Shown here: positions 24,915-34,848 of the stretch, one piece after another
How positions within the stretch are numbered: position 1 is the first letter of the stretch
Layout: each line of letters begins with the position of its first letter
Assembly (NCBI GenBank): GCA_017458845.1
Contig: JAFSZY010000014.1
Coordinates: 62,001-126,000 of the forward strand
DNA: 64,000 nt
Origin: Ruminococcus sp.
Lineage (GTDB): Bacteria > Bacillota > Clostridia > Oscillospirales > Acutalibacteraceae
Direction of reading: 5' to 3'
Position numbers and translations under genes: made by a program
Notes under the pieces: generated by a model
Database searches by the model: none
Seen by the model: the letters and a program-made list of their open reading frames with translations, nothing else
What the model was told of the DNA's origin: nothing

Positions 24915-26894
24915 TTGGCTAGATTAAAAATGAAAACCGTGCGCATTGTCGCTCTGAGAGAAGACCGAAAGCGGCTGCTGGAACATTTGCAGGACAGCGC
25001 GCTGATTCAGGTTAAGAAGCACAAGGATGACATCAAAGGTTTTTCGCAGGTAGATATGACGTCTCAGATGCAGATATTTGAGCGTAATGTCACATTGACC
25101 GAACAAGCGCTCAAAGTGCTGGACGAATATTCGCGCGAAAAAGCAGGGCTTCTTTCCTCTTTCAAAGGCAGACGTGAGATTGACCCCGATGAAATCGGTG
25201 TGATAGCTTCTAAATCCGCGGAAGTAATGCGTGTGTGCAACAATATCAATGAGTTGAACAAAAAAATTATTGACAATAACGCTGAAAAGGTTAGAATCAA
25301 TACTTCTTTGAATCAGCTTGAAGTTTGGAAAGATCTTGATATTCCACTGAACACCAAGGATACAAATTCAACCGCGGTGTTTATCGGCACTCTTCCTCAT
25401 ATTTATACCGAGGCTGAGCTTAGCGAGACTATCGCGGCGGAAAATCCCAAGTTAGAGTTTAAATTTGAAATTGAGTACGCTGAGGAAAACCTCACTTGTC
25501 TTGTATTGTTTGCTCCCATAAGCCAAAAAACAATGGCTGAGGATATTCTCAGGACTTTGGGATTTTCAAAACCTATGAGCCCGACACATCATATTCCGAA
25601 GCTTAAGGCTGAAAAACTCAAGAAAAAGCTTGAGGATATTGAATTCGAAAATGAAAGAGCTGTCAAGGATATTATCTCATTATCCGAGAGACGTGATGAA
25701 ATAAAGATTACTCAGGACTATTTCAGGATAAGAGCTGACAAGTACAATGTAATAAATGAGCTCGACCATACACGTCACGTGTTTGTAATCAACGGTTTTA
25801 TTCCCGAACAGGATTGCGAAAAGCTTTTGGCGCTGTGTGACAGAGTTGCCGCTTGTTATGTTGAGTTCGGCGACGCGGACGAGGACGCTCCCGTTAAGCT
25901 GAAGAATAACCGCTTCTCGAGACCCGCTCAGAATATTCTTATGATGTATGCGGCTCCGTCTCACGCTGATATCGACCCAACTCCGCTGCTGGCGTTCTTC
26001 TTCTACTTCTTCTTCGGAATGATGTTCTCGGACGCGGGATACGGATTATTAATGGTCGTGGCAATCGGAATTGTGCTCAAGGTCTTTAAACCTGACGAAA
26101 GAATGAGAGATAACCTCAAGCTGTTCCAGTATTGCGGTGTTTCAACGTTCTTCTGGGGCTTGATATTCGGCAGTATATTCGGCGACGCTCCCGCTTCGCT
26201 GTATAACTATTTCACAGGGGCTAATATCACTATGAAGGATATTCTCCCCTGGCCCACCATTGACCCGCAAAAAGACGCTTTGATGCTGATGATTATTTCA
26301 ATAGCGTTCGGACTTGTACATATTCTTGTCGGTATGGGATGTAAATTCTACATCTGCTTTAAAGCCAAGGATTACGGCGGAGCGTTCTTTGATACGGGAT
26401 TATGGATGCTGATGCTTGTAGGATTCGCTGTTTTGGGCGTTGGAATGGCAACAACTCAGGTTGTGTTTTATATCGGCGCGGGAATCGCCATAGCGTGCGC
26501 TGTGGGACTGGTTCTTACTCAGGGCAGAAAGAAAAAGGGATTCGGTAAGGTTATCGGCGGTGTCGCTTCTCTGTATGACATCACGAGTTACATCAGCGAC
26601 TTGCTGAGTTATTCAAGACTTTTGGCTCTAGGACTCACCACAGGCGTTATGGCTCAGGTGTTTAATATGCTTTCCACAATGTTCGGAAAGAGTCTGATGG
26701 GCGTCATATTTATGTTTGTAATTCTTTTGGTCGGACACGCTATCAACATCGGCTTGAACGCTCTTGGTTCATATGTCCACACAATGAGATTGCAATATGT
26801 AGAAATGTTCAGTAAATTTTATGAGGGCGGCGGTAAGGAATTTGAACCCTTCTCTCTTAAAAGTAAGTATATTAAAATTCAGGAGGATAAATAA
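24915..26894 (+). CDS. ntpI: V/A-type ATP synthase subunit I (membrane subunit a)
   Basis: 659 residues from TTG 24915 with GGTGATG just upstream. MARLKMKTV is the expected N-terminal pattern. The first 340 residues form the cytoplasmic stator arm. From about 350 (LAFFFYFFFGMMFSDAGYG) there are seven or eight membrane helices. The conserved Arg region LLSYSRLLALGL near 550 contacts the proteolipid ring and forms the ion half-channels. The stop overlaps the next start (TAATG). Confidence 0.95.
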   Translation: MARLKMKTVRIVALREDRKRLLEHLQDSALIQVKKHKDDIKGFSQVDMTSQMQIFERNVTLTEQALKVLDEYSREKAGLLSSFKGRREIDPDEIGVIASKSAEVMRVCNNINELNKKIIDNNAEKVRINTSLNQLEVWKDLDIPLNTKDTNSTAVFIGTLPHIYTEAELSETIAAENPKLEFKFEIEYAEENLTCLVLFAPISQKTMAEDILRTLGFSKPMSPTHHIPKLKAEKLKKKLEDIEFENERAVKDIISLSERRDEIKITQDYFRIRADKYNVINELDHTRHVFVINGFIPEQDCEKLLALCDRVAACYVEFGDADEDAPVKLKNNRFSRPAQNILMMYAAPSHADIDPTPLLAFFFYFFFGMMFSDAGYGLLMVVAIGIVLKVFKPDERMRDNLKLFQYCGVSTFFWGLIFGSIFGDAPASLYNYFTGANITMKDILPWPTIDPQKDALMLMIISIAFGLVHILVGMGCKFYICFKAKDYGGAFFDTGLWMLMLVGFAVLGVGMATTQVVFYIGAGIAIACAVGLVLTQGRKKKGFGKVIGGVASLYDITSYISDLLSYSRLLALGLTTGVMAQVFNMLSTMFGKSLMGVIFMFVILLVGHAINIGLNALGSYVHTMRLQYVEMFSKFYEGGGKEFEPFSLKSKYIKIQEDK

Positions 26895-27373
26895 TGTTTA
26901 CAAATGGTATGTTTTTCGCTATAGTCGGCGCTTCAATCGCCACAGCCCTCGCGGGTTTCGGTTCAGCTAAAGGTGTGGGCGGCGCAGCTCAGGCTTCAAT
27001 GGGTGTTCTCTCCGAGGACTCTTCAAAATTCGGTAAAATGCTTGTACTTACACTTCTCCCGGGTACACAGGGACTTTACGGTTTTATCGTAGGCTTCCTT
27101 ATTCTTGTTAACTGCGGCGTACTCGGCGGCGGTATGCCCACAGTAGGTCAGGGACTCGCTTTCTTAGGCGCTTCTCTCGCTATCGGTATCGGCGGTATGG
27201 TTTCGGGCTTTGCTCAGGGTAGAGCTTCTGTTTCAGGTATCGCGATGAGCGCTAAGGACGACAGAAATTTCTCTAAAGCTATGGTATCGGTAACTCTCGT
27301 TGAGATTTACGCTCTTCTCGCGTTTATCGTATCACTTCTAGTAGTTATCTCTGTACCTGCTCTCAAGATTTAA
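26894..27373 (+). CDS. ntpK: V-type ATP synthase subunit K (proteolipid ring)
   Basis: 159 residues with four membrane helices in two hairpins, the 16-kDa type. The key ion-binding Glu is in helix 4 (VTLVEIYALLAF). LPGTQGLYGF in helix 2 and FAQGRASV in helix 3 supply the Thr, Gln, Tyr and Gln ligands that form the sodium site in Enterococcus hirae NtpK (L61, T64, Q65, Y68, Q110, E139). This supports sodium coupling, by inference from residues. It overlaps subunit I by 1 nt. Confidence 0.95.
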   Translation: MFTNGMFFAIVGASIATALAGFGSAKGVGGAAQASMGVLSEDSSKFGKMLVLTLLPGTQGLYGFIVGFLILVNCGVLGGGMPTVGQGLAFLGASLAIGIGGMVSGFAQGRASVSGIAMSAKDDRNFSKAMVSVTLVEIYALLAFIVSLLVVISVPALKI

Positions 27374-27403
27374 TTTGCCGAATTTCGGAAAGGCGGTGTC
27401 TGT

Positions 27404-27985
27404 ATGAACGGAGAAGATAAAATACTTAACCGTATTAAATCAGACTGTGATGAAAACATAAGAGCAATTGAGCAGGAAGCTCAGGCCGAATGTGATAAAA
27501 TATTAAATGAAGCAAAATTACGAATAGAACAAAACGAAAAGGAAAACTCCGCAAAAGTTTTAGCGGGTATCGCTCAGATTAACGCGGGCGCAAAGAGCAA
27601 GGTTGAGCTTGAAATCCGCAACGCTATTCTTAAAAAACGCAGAGAAGAAATCGATAATACAGTAGATATGGTTTATAACAAGCTTCTCAATCTGGATGGC
27701 AAGGATTATTTTGAGGCGCTTTACAAGCTCGCATCTTCGCTCAAAGGCTCCAAGGGTGTCGTTTATCTCAACAATCAAGACTTAAAAAGAGTACCCGTTG
27801 ATTTTACCGCACAGCTCAAAAAAGCGGGACTTGACGCGGAACTGAGCAAAGACACTGCTGATATTGACGGCGGGTTTATCCTTAAAGACGGAGATATAGA
27901 AGAAAATATGTCTTTCTCCGCGGTTATTTCCGCTAAACGCGACGATTTAGAGGATTTAATTAACCGTGAACTTTTCGCGGATTAA
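27404..27985 (+). CDS. ntpE: V/A-type ATP synthase subunit E (peripheral stalk)
   Basis: 193 residues. The N-terminal half is a long coiled coil (ILNRIKSDCDENIRAIEQEAQAE...). The C-terminal half is the globular head that binds subunits A and B, ending in GGFILKDGDIEENMSF and a typical short tail. It forms the stator with subunit H. The ribosome binding site AAAGGCGG precedes ATG 27404. It starts 30 bp after the proteolipid gene. Confidence 0.92.
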   Translation: MNGEDKILNRIKSDCDENIRAIEQEAQAECDKILNEAKLRIEQNEKENSAKVLAGIAQINAGAKSKVELEIRNAILKKRREEIDNTVDMVYNKLLNLDGKDYFEALYKLASSLKGSKGVVYLNNQDLKRVPVDFTAQLKKAGLDAELSKDTADIDGGFILKDGDIEENMSFSAVISAKRDDLEDLINRELFAD

Positions 27986-27994
27986 GGAGGATTT

Positions 27995-28966
27995 ATGGCA
28001 TTATCGTATGAATATTCCATAGGTTCTGTAAGAGCCAAAGAAAAATCCTTGCTTAATTCGTCGGATATTGAACAAATGCTCAGCTACAATTCAGAGGATG
28101 AGCTGTTGAGATTTCTGGTTGACAAGGGGTATGGTGAGGGCTCAAATATTGATGAGGTTATAAGCGCTCATACAAAGGATATTTGGGATTACCTTAAGAC
28201 TGTCGCTCCGGACTTCGATATTTTTAACGTGTTCTTAATACAGAATGACGCTCATAACCTGAAAGTTATTCTCAAGAGTATTATCTTGGACAAGAGACAC
28301 GATGAGCTGCTCCTCTCTCCCTTTACCATTGATACACAGTTAATTAAGAAAGCGGTTGAACAGAAGAAGTTCGATATTCTGCCCGAATGGCTCAGCGCTG
28401 CGGCTGGTGAAGCGTATAACATTATCGCTCACAAAACCGACGCAAGAGAATGCGACGCGGTCATAGACAAGGCTGTTATGGAACAGATGATAGTTTTGTC
28501 AAAAGAACCGGACTCTAAATTCATTGAGGAATACATCAATACCGTTGTATTTTATAACAATATTAAAATCGCTTTGAGAAGTTCCCGTACAAACGCTTCC
28601 GCGGATTTTCTTGATAAAGCGCTTTGTGATGTGGATGAATTCAGAAAGACCTCTGTCATTGCGGCAACATTAAAAGGTATTGATTTTCTTATGGACGAGC
28701 TGGGGAAATACAGCGAGTATGAATGCGACAAGGCTATTGAACAGTTTAAGATATCCCCTACCGCTTTTGAATGCTTTGTAGATGATAAGCTGACTGTTAT
28801 GGCTAAAGAAAGCTGTAAGCGCCTGAGTGAAGGCGCCGACCCGCTTATTGGATATTACCTCGGCAATGAAGCCGAAAAGAAAGTAATTCACATTATTTCC
28901 AGCGGTTTCAAAACAAATACCGATAAAGATATTATAAGAGAAAGGCTGCGTGAAATTTATGGCTAA
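27995..28966 (+). CDS. ntpC: V/A-type ATP synthase subunit C (d-like, central stalk cap)
   Basis: 323 residues, all helical. It begins ALSYEYSIGSVRAKEKSLL, the N-terminal pattern of AC39/subunit C, and keeps the three-fold repeat of tilted helices (NAHNLKVILK-type motif here as NDAHNLKVILK). It caps the proteolipid ring and docks the rotor shaft. GGAGG precedes ATG 27995. The end overlaps the start of subunit F. Confidence 0.93.
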   Translation: MALSYEYSIGSVRAKEKSLLNSSDIEQMLSYNSEDELLRFLVDKGYGEGSNIDEVISAHTKDIWDYLKTVAPDFDIFNVFLIQNDAHNLKVILKSIILDKRHDELLLSPFTIDTQLIKKAVEQKKFDILPEWLSAAAGEAYNIIAHKTDARECDAVIDKAVMEQMIVLSKEPDSKFIEEYINTVVFYNNIKIALRSSRTNASADFLDKALCDVDEFRKTSVIAATLKGIDFLMDELGKYSEYECDKAIEQFKISPTAFECFVDDKLTVMAKESCKRLSEGADPLIGYYLGNEAEKKVIHIISSGFKTNTDKDIIRERLREIYG

Positions 28967-29282
28967 AAATATTGCTGTTATCGGTGACAGCGAAAGCATA
29001 AAAGGCTTTTCCGCAATCGGACTCGATATATATATTTGTGATGATTCGGAACACGCGGCTAAAACTTTAAGGAATGTAGCCGACACCGATAATTACGCTG
29101 TTATTTACATTACAGAGGAGTATTTTAATTCCTCTCAAAAAGAAAGAAGCCGTTATGAAGAAAGGCTCACCCCTGCTGTAATCCCTATTCCCGGAGTTAA
29201 GGGCAATATAGGCGCGGGAACGAAAAGACTGTCTTCGTTTGTTGAAAAAGCAGTCGGCTCAGATATAATCTTCAATAATTGA
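28959..29282 (+). CDS. ntpG: V/A-type ATP synthase subunit F (rotor)
   Basis: 107 residues from ATG 28959. A GTG three codons earlier is possible. The fold is a small Rossmann-like domain: AKNIAVIGDSESIKGFSAIG, then YAVIYITEEY and VIPIPGVKGNIGAGTKRL. It forms part of the central rotor shaft with subunit D. The gene overlaps ntpC by 8 bp, so translation is coupled. The symbol follows the Enterococcus naming and is less certain than the function. Confidence 0.9.
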   Translation: MAKNIAVIGDSESIKGFSAIGLDIYICDDSEHAAKTLRNVADTDNYAVIYITEEYFNSSQKERSRYEERLTPAVIPIPGVKGNIGAGTKRLSSFVEKAVGSDIIFNN

Positions 29283-29292
29283 GGTGTAAGAT

Positions 29293-31059
29293 TTGAAAAA
29301 AGGAATTATAACAAAGGTCGCGGGTCCTCTTGTTATTGCGGACGGAATGCGCGACGCGAATATGTTTGACGTTGTAAGAGTAAGTAAACAGCGTCTTATA
29401 GGCGAGATAATAGAAATGCACGGCGATAAAGCCTCTATTCAGGTTTATGAGGAAACCTCGGGTTTGGGTCCGGGAGAGGAAGTTGAGTCCACAGGAGCTC
29501 CCCTTTCCGTTGAGCTCGGACCGGGACTTATCGGCGCGATATATGACGGTATCCAGAGACCTCTTAACGAGATTATGAAGGTCGCGGGCACCAATCTTAA
29601 ACGAGGCGTTGAGGTTAGCTCTCTTGACCACGATAAGAAATGGCGTTTTTCTCCTGTCGCTAAAGTAGGCGACAGGGTTAAAGCGGGCGACGTAATCGGT
29701 ACCGTTCAGGAAACTGCCGCTGTACTTCATAAAATAATGGTACCAAACAAAATTGAGGGTACAATCGAAAAAATTAACGAGGGTGAGTTTAATATCGACG
29801 AAGCTGTCGCTGTCGTAAAAACGGATGACGGCAACAAGGATATTAAAATGTTCACCACGTGGCCTGTACGTAATGGCAGACCTTATAAGAAAAAACTCTC
29901 TCCCGATATTCTTCTGACAACAGGTCAGAGACCTATCGATACACTCTTTCCACTTGCTAAAGGCGGTGTAGCTGCTGTTCCGGGACCCTTTGGTTCGGGT
30001 AAGACAGTAGTTCAGCATCAGCTCGCAAAATGGGCAGCCGCGGATATTATTGTATACATTGGCTGCGGTGAGCGCGGTAACGAGATGACCGACGTTCTTA
30101 ACGAGTTCCCCGAGCTTAAGGACCCGCGCACAGGCAACTCTCTTATGGAGAGAACTGTGCTTATCGCCAACACATCCGATATGCCCGTTGCGGCTCGTGA
30201 GGCTTCTATCTATACAGGTATTACAATTGCTGAGTATTTCCGCGATATGGGATATACAGTTGCTCTTATGGCTGACTCCACTTCCCGTTGGGCTGAGGCT
30301 CTTCGAGAAATGTCCGGTCGTCTTGAGGAAATGCCGGGTGAGGAAGGCTATCCCGCCTATCTTGGCAGCCGTCTTGCTCAGTTTTATGAGAGAGCGGGAC
30401 GTGTGCTTGTAAACGGTACCGAGGATACCGAGGGCGCGCTTTCTGTTATCGGCGCGGTATCGCCTCCGGGCGGTGATATCTCAGAGCCTGTATCTCAGGC
30501 TACACTGAGAATTGTTAAAGTGTTCTGGGGGTTGGACGCCAATCTTGCTTATAAGCGTCACTTCCCCGCTATCAACTGGCTTACGAGTTATTCTCTTTAT
30601 ACAGACCAGCTCGAAAAGTGGTTCTCCGAAAATGCCGCTCCCGACTTTATGGAGCTCAGAGGCAGAATGCTCGCTCTCTTGCAGGATGAAGCGGAGCTTG
30701 AGGAAATTGTAAATCTGGTAGGTATGGACGCTCTCTCAGCTCCCGACCGCCTGAAGCTCGAGTCAGCTCGTTCAATCCGTGAAGACTATCTGCACCAGAA
30801 CGCATTTGACCCGACAGATACATACACCTCGCTCAAAAAGCAGGTTCTTATGATGAGAGCTATTTTGAATTATTACGACAAGGCTTTGGAGGCTCTCAAT
30901 AAGGGCGCTAACATTGAAATGCTTGTCAATATTTCCGTGCGCGAGCGCATAGGCAGATATAAGTACGAGCCCGAAGATAAGATTGAGACAGAATTTGAAT
31001 CTATCCAGGCTCAGCTTGATGAAGAAATAAACGATGTACTGAAAAGGAGTGAAGATTAA
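29293..31059 (+). CDS. ntpA: V/A-type ATP synthase catalytic subunit A
   Basis: 588 residues from TTG 29293 with GAGGTG at 29281-29286. The catalytic P-loop is GPFGSGKT near residue 235, preceded by the non-homologous insertion unique to A subunits (about 110-200). [17 protein letters not shown] and [46 protein letters not shown] are standard. It hydrolyses or makes ATP in the A3B3 head. It overlaps subunit B by 1 nt (TAATG). Confidence 0.98.
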   Translation: MKKGIITKVAGPLVIADGMRDANMFDVVRVSKQRLIGEIIEMHGDKASIQVYEETSGLGPGEEVESTGAPLSVELGPGLIGAIYDGIQRPLNEIMKVAGTNLKRGVEVSSLDHDKKWRFSPVAKVGDRVKAGDVIGTVQETAAVLHKIMVPNKIEGTIEKINEGEFNIDEAVAVVKTDDGNKDIKMFTTWPVRNGRPYKKKLSPDILLTTGQRPIDTLFPLAKGGVAAVPGPFGSGKTVVQHQLAKWAAADIIVYIGCGERGNEMTDVLNEFPELKDPRTGNSLMERTVLIANTSDMPVAAREASIYTGITIAEYFRDMGYTVALMADSTSRWAEALREMSGRLEEMPGEEGYPAYLGSRLAQFYERAGRVLVNGTEDTEGALSVIGAVSPPGGDISEPVSQATLRIVKVFWGLDANLAYKRHFPAINWLTSYSLYTDQLEKWFSENAAPDFMELRGRMLALLQDEAELEEIVNLVGMDALSAPDRLKLESARSIREDYLHQNAFDPTDTYTSLKKQVLMMRAILNYYDKALEALNKGANIEMLVNISVRERIGRYKYEPEDKIETEFESIQAQLDEEINDVLKRSED

Positions 31060-32432
31060 TGCCTAAAGAATATCGCACTATTCAGGAGGTCGCGGGACCT
31101 CTTATGATGGTCAGCGACGTTGATGACGTAAAATATGACGAGCTTGGCGAAATCGAACTCCCCAACGGTGAGACGCGCCGCTGTAAGGTGCTTGAAGTAA
31201 ACGGCAGCAACGCTCTGGTACAGCTTTTTGAATCCGCTTCGGGTATTAATCTCGCGGGTTCTAAAGTCAGATTCTTAGGCCGTTCAATGGAGCTCCCGGT
31301 TTCTTCCGATATGCTCTCCAGAGTATTTGACGGTCTCGGCAATCCTATCGATGACGGCCCCGCAATAATTCCCGAAAAGAGACTTGATATCAACGGCACG
31401 CCTATGAACCCCGCCGCCAGAAACTATCCCCAGGAGTTTATTCAAACAGGCGTATCCGCTATTGACGGACTTAATACACTGGTAAGAGGTCAGAAGCTTC
31501 CTATCTTCTCTGCTTCAGGTCTTCCCCACGCTCAGCTCGCTGCTCAGATTGCCCGCCAGGCAGCGGTAAGAGGCAAGGACGAGCAGTTCGCGGTTGTATT
31601 CGCGGCTATGGGTATCACATTTGAGGAGTCCGACTACTTTATTCAGTCCTTTAAGGAAACGGGCGCTATTGACCGTACCGTTATGTTTGTGAACCTTGCT
31701 AACGACCCCGCTATCGAGCGTATAGCTACTCCTCGTATGGCTTTAACAGCCGCGGAATATCTCGCGTTTGACCTCGGTATGCACGTTCTTGTTATTATGA
31801 CAGATATCACAAACTACGCCGACGCGCTGCGTGAGGTTTCCGCAGCTCGTAAGGAAGTACCGGGCCACCGCGGTTATCCGGGTTATATGTACACTGACCT
31901 CGCTACTCTTTATGAGAGAGCGGGCAGACTTAGAGGCAACAACGGTTCAATCACATTGATTCCGATTCTTACAATGCCCGAGGATGATAAAACTCACCCG
32001 ATTCCCGACCTTACGGGTTATATCACAGAGGGACAGATTATTCTTTCCCGTGAGCTTTACAGAAAGGGCGTAACGCCGCCTATCGATGTTCTCCCCTCAC
32101 TTTCACGTCTTAAGGATAAGGGTATCGGGCCTGACCGTACACGTAAAGACCATGCCGCTACAATGAACCAGCTCTTTGCCGCTTACGCAAGAGGCAAGGA
32201 CGCCAGAGAGCTTATGGTTATTCTCGGTGAAGCCGCTCTCACGGATATGGATAAGAAATACGCCGAGTTTGCGGAAGAATTTGAGAAAAAATATGTATCT
32301 CAGGGATATGAAGCGAACCGCTCCATTGAGGAAACCCTTGATATAGGCTGGAAGCTCCTTGAGATTCTGCCCCGAAGCGAGCTCAAGCGTATTAAAGACG
32401 ATATGCTCGACGAATTCTACGGAAAACAGTAA
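31059..32432 (+). CDS. ntpB: V/A-type ATP synthase subunit B (non-catalytic)
   Basis: 457 residues, family length. It has no intact P-loop ([15 protein letters not shown] in its place), as expected for the regulatory B subunit. The contact residue Arg lies near [21 protein letters not shown]. It forms the hexameric head with A. The start overlaps the stop of ntpA. RBS sequence lies within the end of ntpA (AAAAGGAGTG). Confidence 0.98.
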   Translation: MPKEYRTIQEVAGPLMMVSDVDDVKYDELGEIELPNGETRRCKVLEVNGSNALVQLFESASGINLAGSKVRFLGRSMELPVSSDMLSRVFDGLGNPIDDGPAIIPEKRLDINGTPMNPAARNYPQEFIQTGVSAIDGLNTLVRGQKLPIFSASGLPHAQLAAQIARQAAVRGKDEQFAVVFAAMGITFEESDYFIQSFKETGAIDRTVMFVNLANDPAIERIATPRMALTAAEYLAFDLGMHVLVIMTDITNYADALREVSAARKEVPGHRGYPGYMYTDLATLYERAGRLRGNNGSITLIPILTMPEDDKTHPIPDLTGYITEGQIILSRELYRKGVTPPIDVLPSLSRLKDKGIGPDRTRKDHAATMNQLFAAYARGKDARELMVILGEAALTDMDKKYAEFAEEFEKKYVSQGYEANRSIEETLDIGWKLLEILPRSELKRIKDDMLDEFYGKQ

Positions 32433-32443
32433 AAGGTGCTATT

Positions 32444-33106
32444 ATGGCAATAATGAATGTTAATCCTACGCGAATGCAGCTCACTAAGCTGAAAAAACAG
32501 CTTAAAACCGCTGTTCGCGGACACAAAATGTTAAAGGATAAACGTGACGAGTTGATGAGACAGTTTCTTGATTTAATCAGAGAAACGCGTGACTTAAGAG
32601 ATAAAGTTGAGAGTGAAATCAACTTATGCAATGATCACTTTGTCAACGCGAGCGCGGTAATGTCCAAGGAATCCCTCGACGCCTCTCTACTTTCGCCAAA
32701 GCAACAAGTGAATATAGAGACTGAAGTCAAGAACGTTATGAGTGTTGAGATTCCCGAGTTTTCAACATCCACCCGAACATCCGACAGCGGAGATATTTAT
32801 CCGTACGGTTTCGCGTTCACTTCATTTGAGCTTGACGACGCTGTGCTGTCGCTCAACAATGTTTTACCTGATTTGATAAAGCTCGCTCAGATGGAGAAAA
32901 GCTGTGAGCTTATGTCAGCTGAGATTGAAAAAACCCGCCGCCGCGTTAATTCTCTTGAACATGTTATGATACCCAGGTATCAGGATACAATCAAATATAT
33001 TTCTATGAAGCTGGAGGAAAACGACCGAAGCAGCCGCACAAGGCTTATGAAGGTTAAGGATATGCTGCTCGACAAGGCGCATAATTACTCAGGCAAACAC
33101 GGATAA
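32444..33106 (+). CDS. ntpD: V/A-type ATP synthase subunit D (central rotor shaft)
   Basis: 220 residues with long N- and C-terminal helices that form an antiparallel coiled coil: VNPTRMQLTKLKKQLKTAVRGHKMLKDKRDEL at the start and RRRVNSLEHVMIPRYQDTIKYI towards the end, both family signatures. It turns inside the A3B3 head and links it to subunit C. It is the last gene of the nine-gene operon and is followed by a strong terminator. Confidence 0.97.
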   Translation: MAIMNVNPTRMQLTKLKKQLKTAVRGHKMLKDKRDELMRQFLDLIRETRDLRDKVESEINLCNDHFVNASAVMSKESLDASLLSPKQQVNIETEVKNVMSVEIPEFSTSTRTSDSGDIYPYGFAFTSFELDDAVLSLNNVLPDLIKLAQMEKSCELMSAEIEKTRRRVNSLEHVMIPRYQDTIKYISMKLEENDRSSRTRLMKVKDMLLDKAHNYSGKHG

Positions 33107-33110
33107 AACA

Positions 33111-33145
33111 AAGCCCAAAGCATAACGCTTTGGGCTTAATCTTTT
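33111..33145. terminator. Bidirectional terminator after the V-ATPase operon
   Basis: AAGCCCAAAGC (33111-33121) pairs perfectly with GCTTTGGGCTT (33127-33137), loop ATAAC. AATCTTTTG follows on the plus side and TTTGTTTTA on the minus side, so it also serves the convergent lysozyme gene. Confidence 0.9.
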
Positions 33146-33156
33146 GTTAAGTTAAA

Positions 33157-34710
33157 TTATTTGATTACAACAGACTTTGTAGAGCTGTATTTGCTGTAGA
33201 AATACTTGCCGTCAACATAGTTATAGGCTTTGACTCTGAAGTAATAGCGTGTTTTTGAGCTGAGACCTGAAATTGTCGTATTATTGATTGTTTTCTTTTT
33301 TATTTTGTACGACTTCTTGGTTTTAAAGTATTTGTCCTTTGAATAATGAATAATGTAGCCTTTTGTGTTCTCGGTTTTAGGCGTCCATTTAACCGTTGCC
33401 TTGCCTTTAGCTGCTGAGCTGACTGATTTCAGCTTTACAGCTTTGTACATAGTCTTAACAGTAACGGTTGCGTAGTTGCCGTATACTTTAGCTCCATCCA
33501 GCTTTGTAACGGCTCTGACGCGGAGCTTGTACTCCTTGCCTTCGTCAAGAAAACAATTGGTATATGATGTCGTTTTAACCGTATCAATAAGATTGTAATT
33601 GCTGTCATACGGGTCGAATTCCTGAATCTGATACCCTATAGCTCCGTTGAGCTTGTCCCATTTTAATGAAATATTGTCGGTAGAAGGTTTAGCTTTAAGG
33701 TTCTTAACGGCTACAGGTCTGATGATGAATTTAACTGTTTTAGACTCATAGTATTTACCGTTCTTGTAACGAACTATCTTCATCCTGGCTCGGCCCGTAC
33801 GCTTGTTTTTATAATAGAAGACCTTATAATCGGAACCCTTTTTCAGCAATGTACTGCCGCTGTAAACTTTTATACTGGGCTTAACGCCCGAGCTTTTGTA
33901 TGAATATGAAGATTTCAGATTTTTAATTGTAAGTTTTGAGTCTTCCTTTGAATAATCATAGAAGTCGTCATAACATACATTTGTATCAAACACAGCGCCG
34001 TTAATTGTATAGGAGCTGGAGAACTGCCATATATCGGCGTATGTTCCGTTTTCCATTACTTTCTTAACTTTTAAATTTGGAGTATACGGCCAGCTGGCGT
34101 ACCAGATTCTTATGCCTTTATCCTGGAATTTGCTGAGATACAGATAACTTTGAAAAAAGCTCGAGAAAGAATACACAATGGGCTCGTAGCCGTAGGATTT
34201 GATTTTATCACAGAACTTTTGAACTCCGTTATGTAAATAAGTGCGCGAAATCTTGCCGTTTCGCACAGCGTTTGACTGTACCTCGTCTTCGATATCATAC
34301 GCGACCTGGATAGTGTCCTTGTCTTTTGTGTAGTTACCCATAGTGTCCAGAACGCTCTTTACCCATTTTGCGCATTTTACGGTTTCGGAATATGAATAAA
34401 CGTAGGAATATACATAAATTCCGAAGTCAATTCCGTTTTCTACACAGCCTTTAAGGTTTTCCTTGAACTTATAATCCACGTAGCCTTGTCCTGTGTGGTA
34501 ATATCCGATTCTGATATAGGCGAACTCTACCCCGCTGTTTCTAAGCTTGTTCCAGTCAAGGTCTCCGTTCCACTGTGATACGTCAATTCCGTGGTTAAAT
34601 ACGGGATTCTTGGCTAGTGAAGAAAAGCTTTTGGCACCTGTGGGAAACGACGATAATAACATACAAATAATCAAAATCGAGGGGATAATGATTTTTAAAA
34701 ATTTTTTCAT
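33157..34710 (-). CDS. Secreted GH25 lysozyme with fibronectin type III domains
   Basis: 517 residues. Signal peptide in 1-28 (cleavage after GAKS likely). A GH25 muramidase domain spans about 38-245: D43 in GIDVSQW and D139/E141 in AYDIEDE are the expected acidic catalytic residues, and IWYASWPYTPN is also typical. A linker region (about 255-335) and two fibronectin III-like domains (about 340-420 and 425-517, GAIGYQIQEF and TKGYIIHYSKDKYF) follow. It should cleave peptidoglycan outside the cell, for wall turnover or against competitors. No leader like those at 9444 or 47986 is present. Confidence 0.92.
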   Translation of the reverse strand: MKKFLKIIIPSILIICMLLSSFPTGAKSFSSLAKNPVFNHGIDVSQWNGDLDWNKLRNSGVEFAYIRIGYYHTGQGYVDYKFKENLKGCVENGIDFGIYVYSYVYSYSETVKCAKWVKSVLDTMGNYTKDKDTIQVAYDIEDEVQSNAVRNGKISRTYLHNGVQKFCDKIKSYGYEPIVYSFSSFFQSYLYLSKFQDKGIRIWYASWPYTPNLKVKKVMENGTYADIWQFSSSYTINGAVFDTNVCYDDFYDYSKEDSKLTIKNLKSSYSYKSSGVKPSIKVYSGSTLLKKGSDYKVFYYKNKRTGRARMKIVRYKNGKYYESKTVKFIIRPVAVKNLKAKPSTDNISLKWDKLNGAIGYQIQEFDPYDSNYNLIDTVKTTSYTNCFLDEGKEYKLRVRAVTKLDGAKVYGNYATVTVKTMYKAVKLKSVSSAAKGKATVKWTPKTENTKGYIIHYSKDKYFKTKKSYKIKKKTINNTTISGLSSKTRYYFRVKAYNYVDGKYFYSKYSSTKSVVIK

Positions 34711-34802
34711 ATTTTTTCCTACCTTATCAAAACATAAAACTATTCTACAATATTTTCATAAATAAATCAATCTGAAATTTTATTTACCTGCCGCGATAAC
34801 AG

Positions 34803-34831
34803 TTGCTTTTTTTGTGGATTTATTCTATACT
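34803..34831 (+). promoter_or_regulatory. Promoter upstream of the 34849 gene
   Basis: TTGCTT (34803-34808), 17-bp spacer, TATACT (34826-34831). The start would leave only about 11 nt of leader containing the GGTGA ribosome binding site. Confidence 0.55.
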
Positions 34832-34848
34832 TGATAATGGTGATTAAA

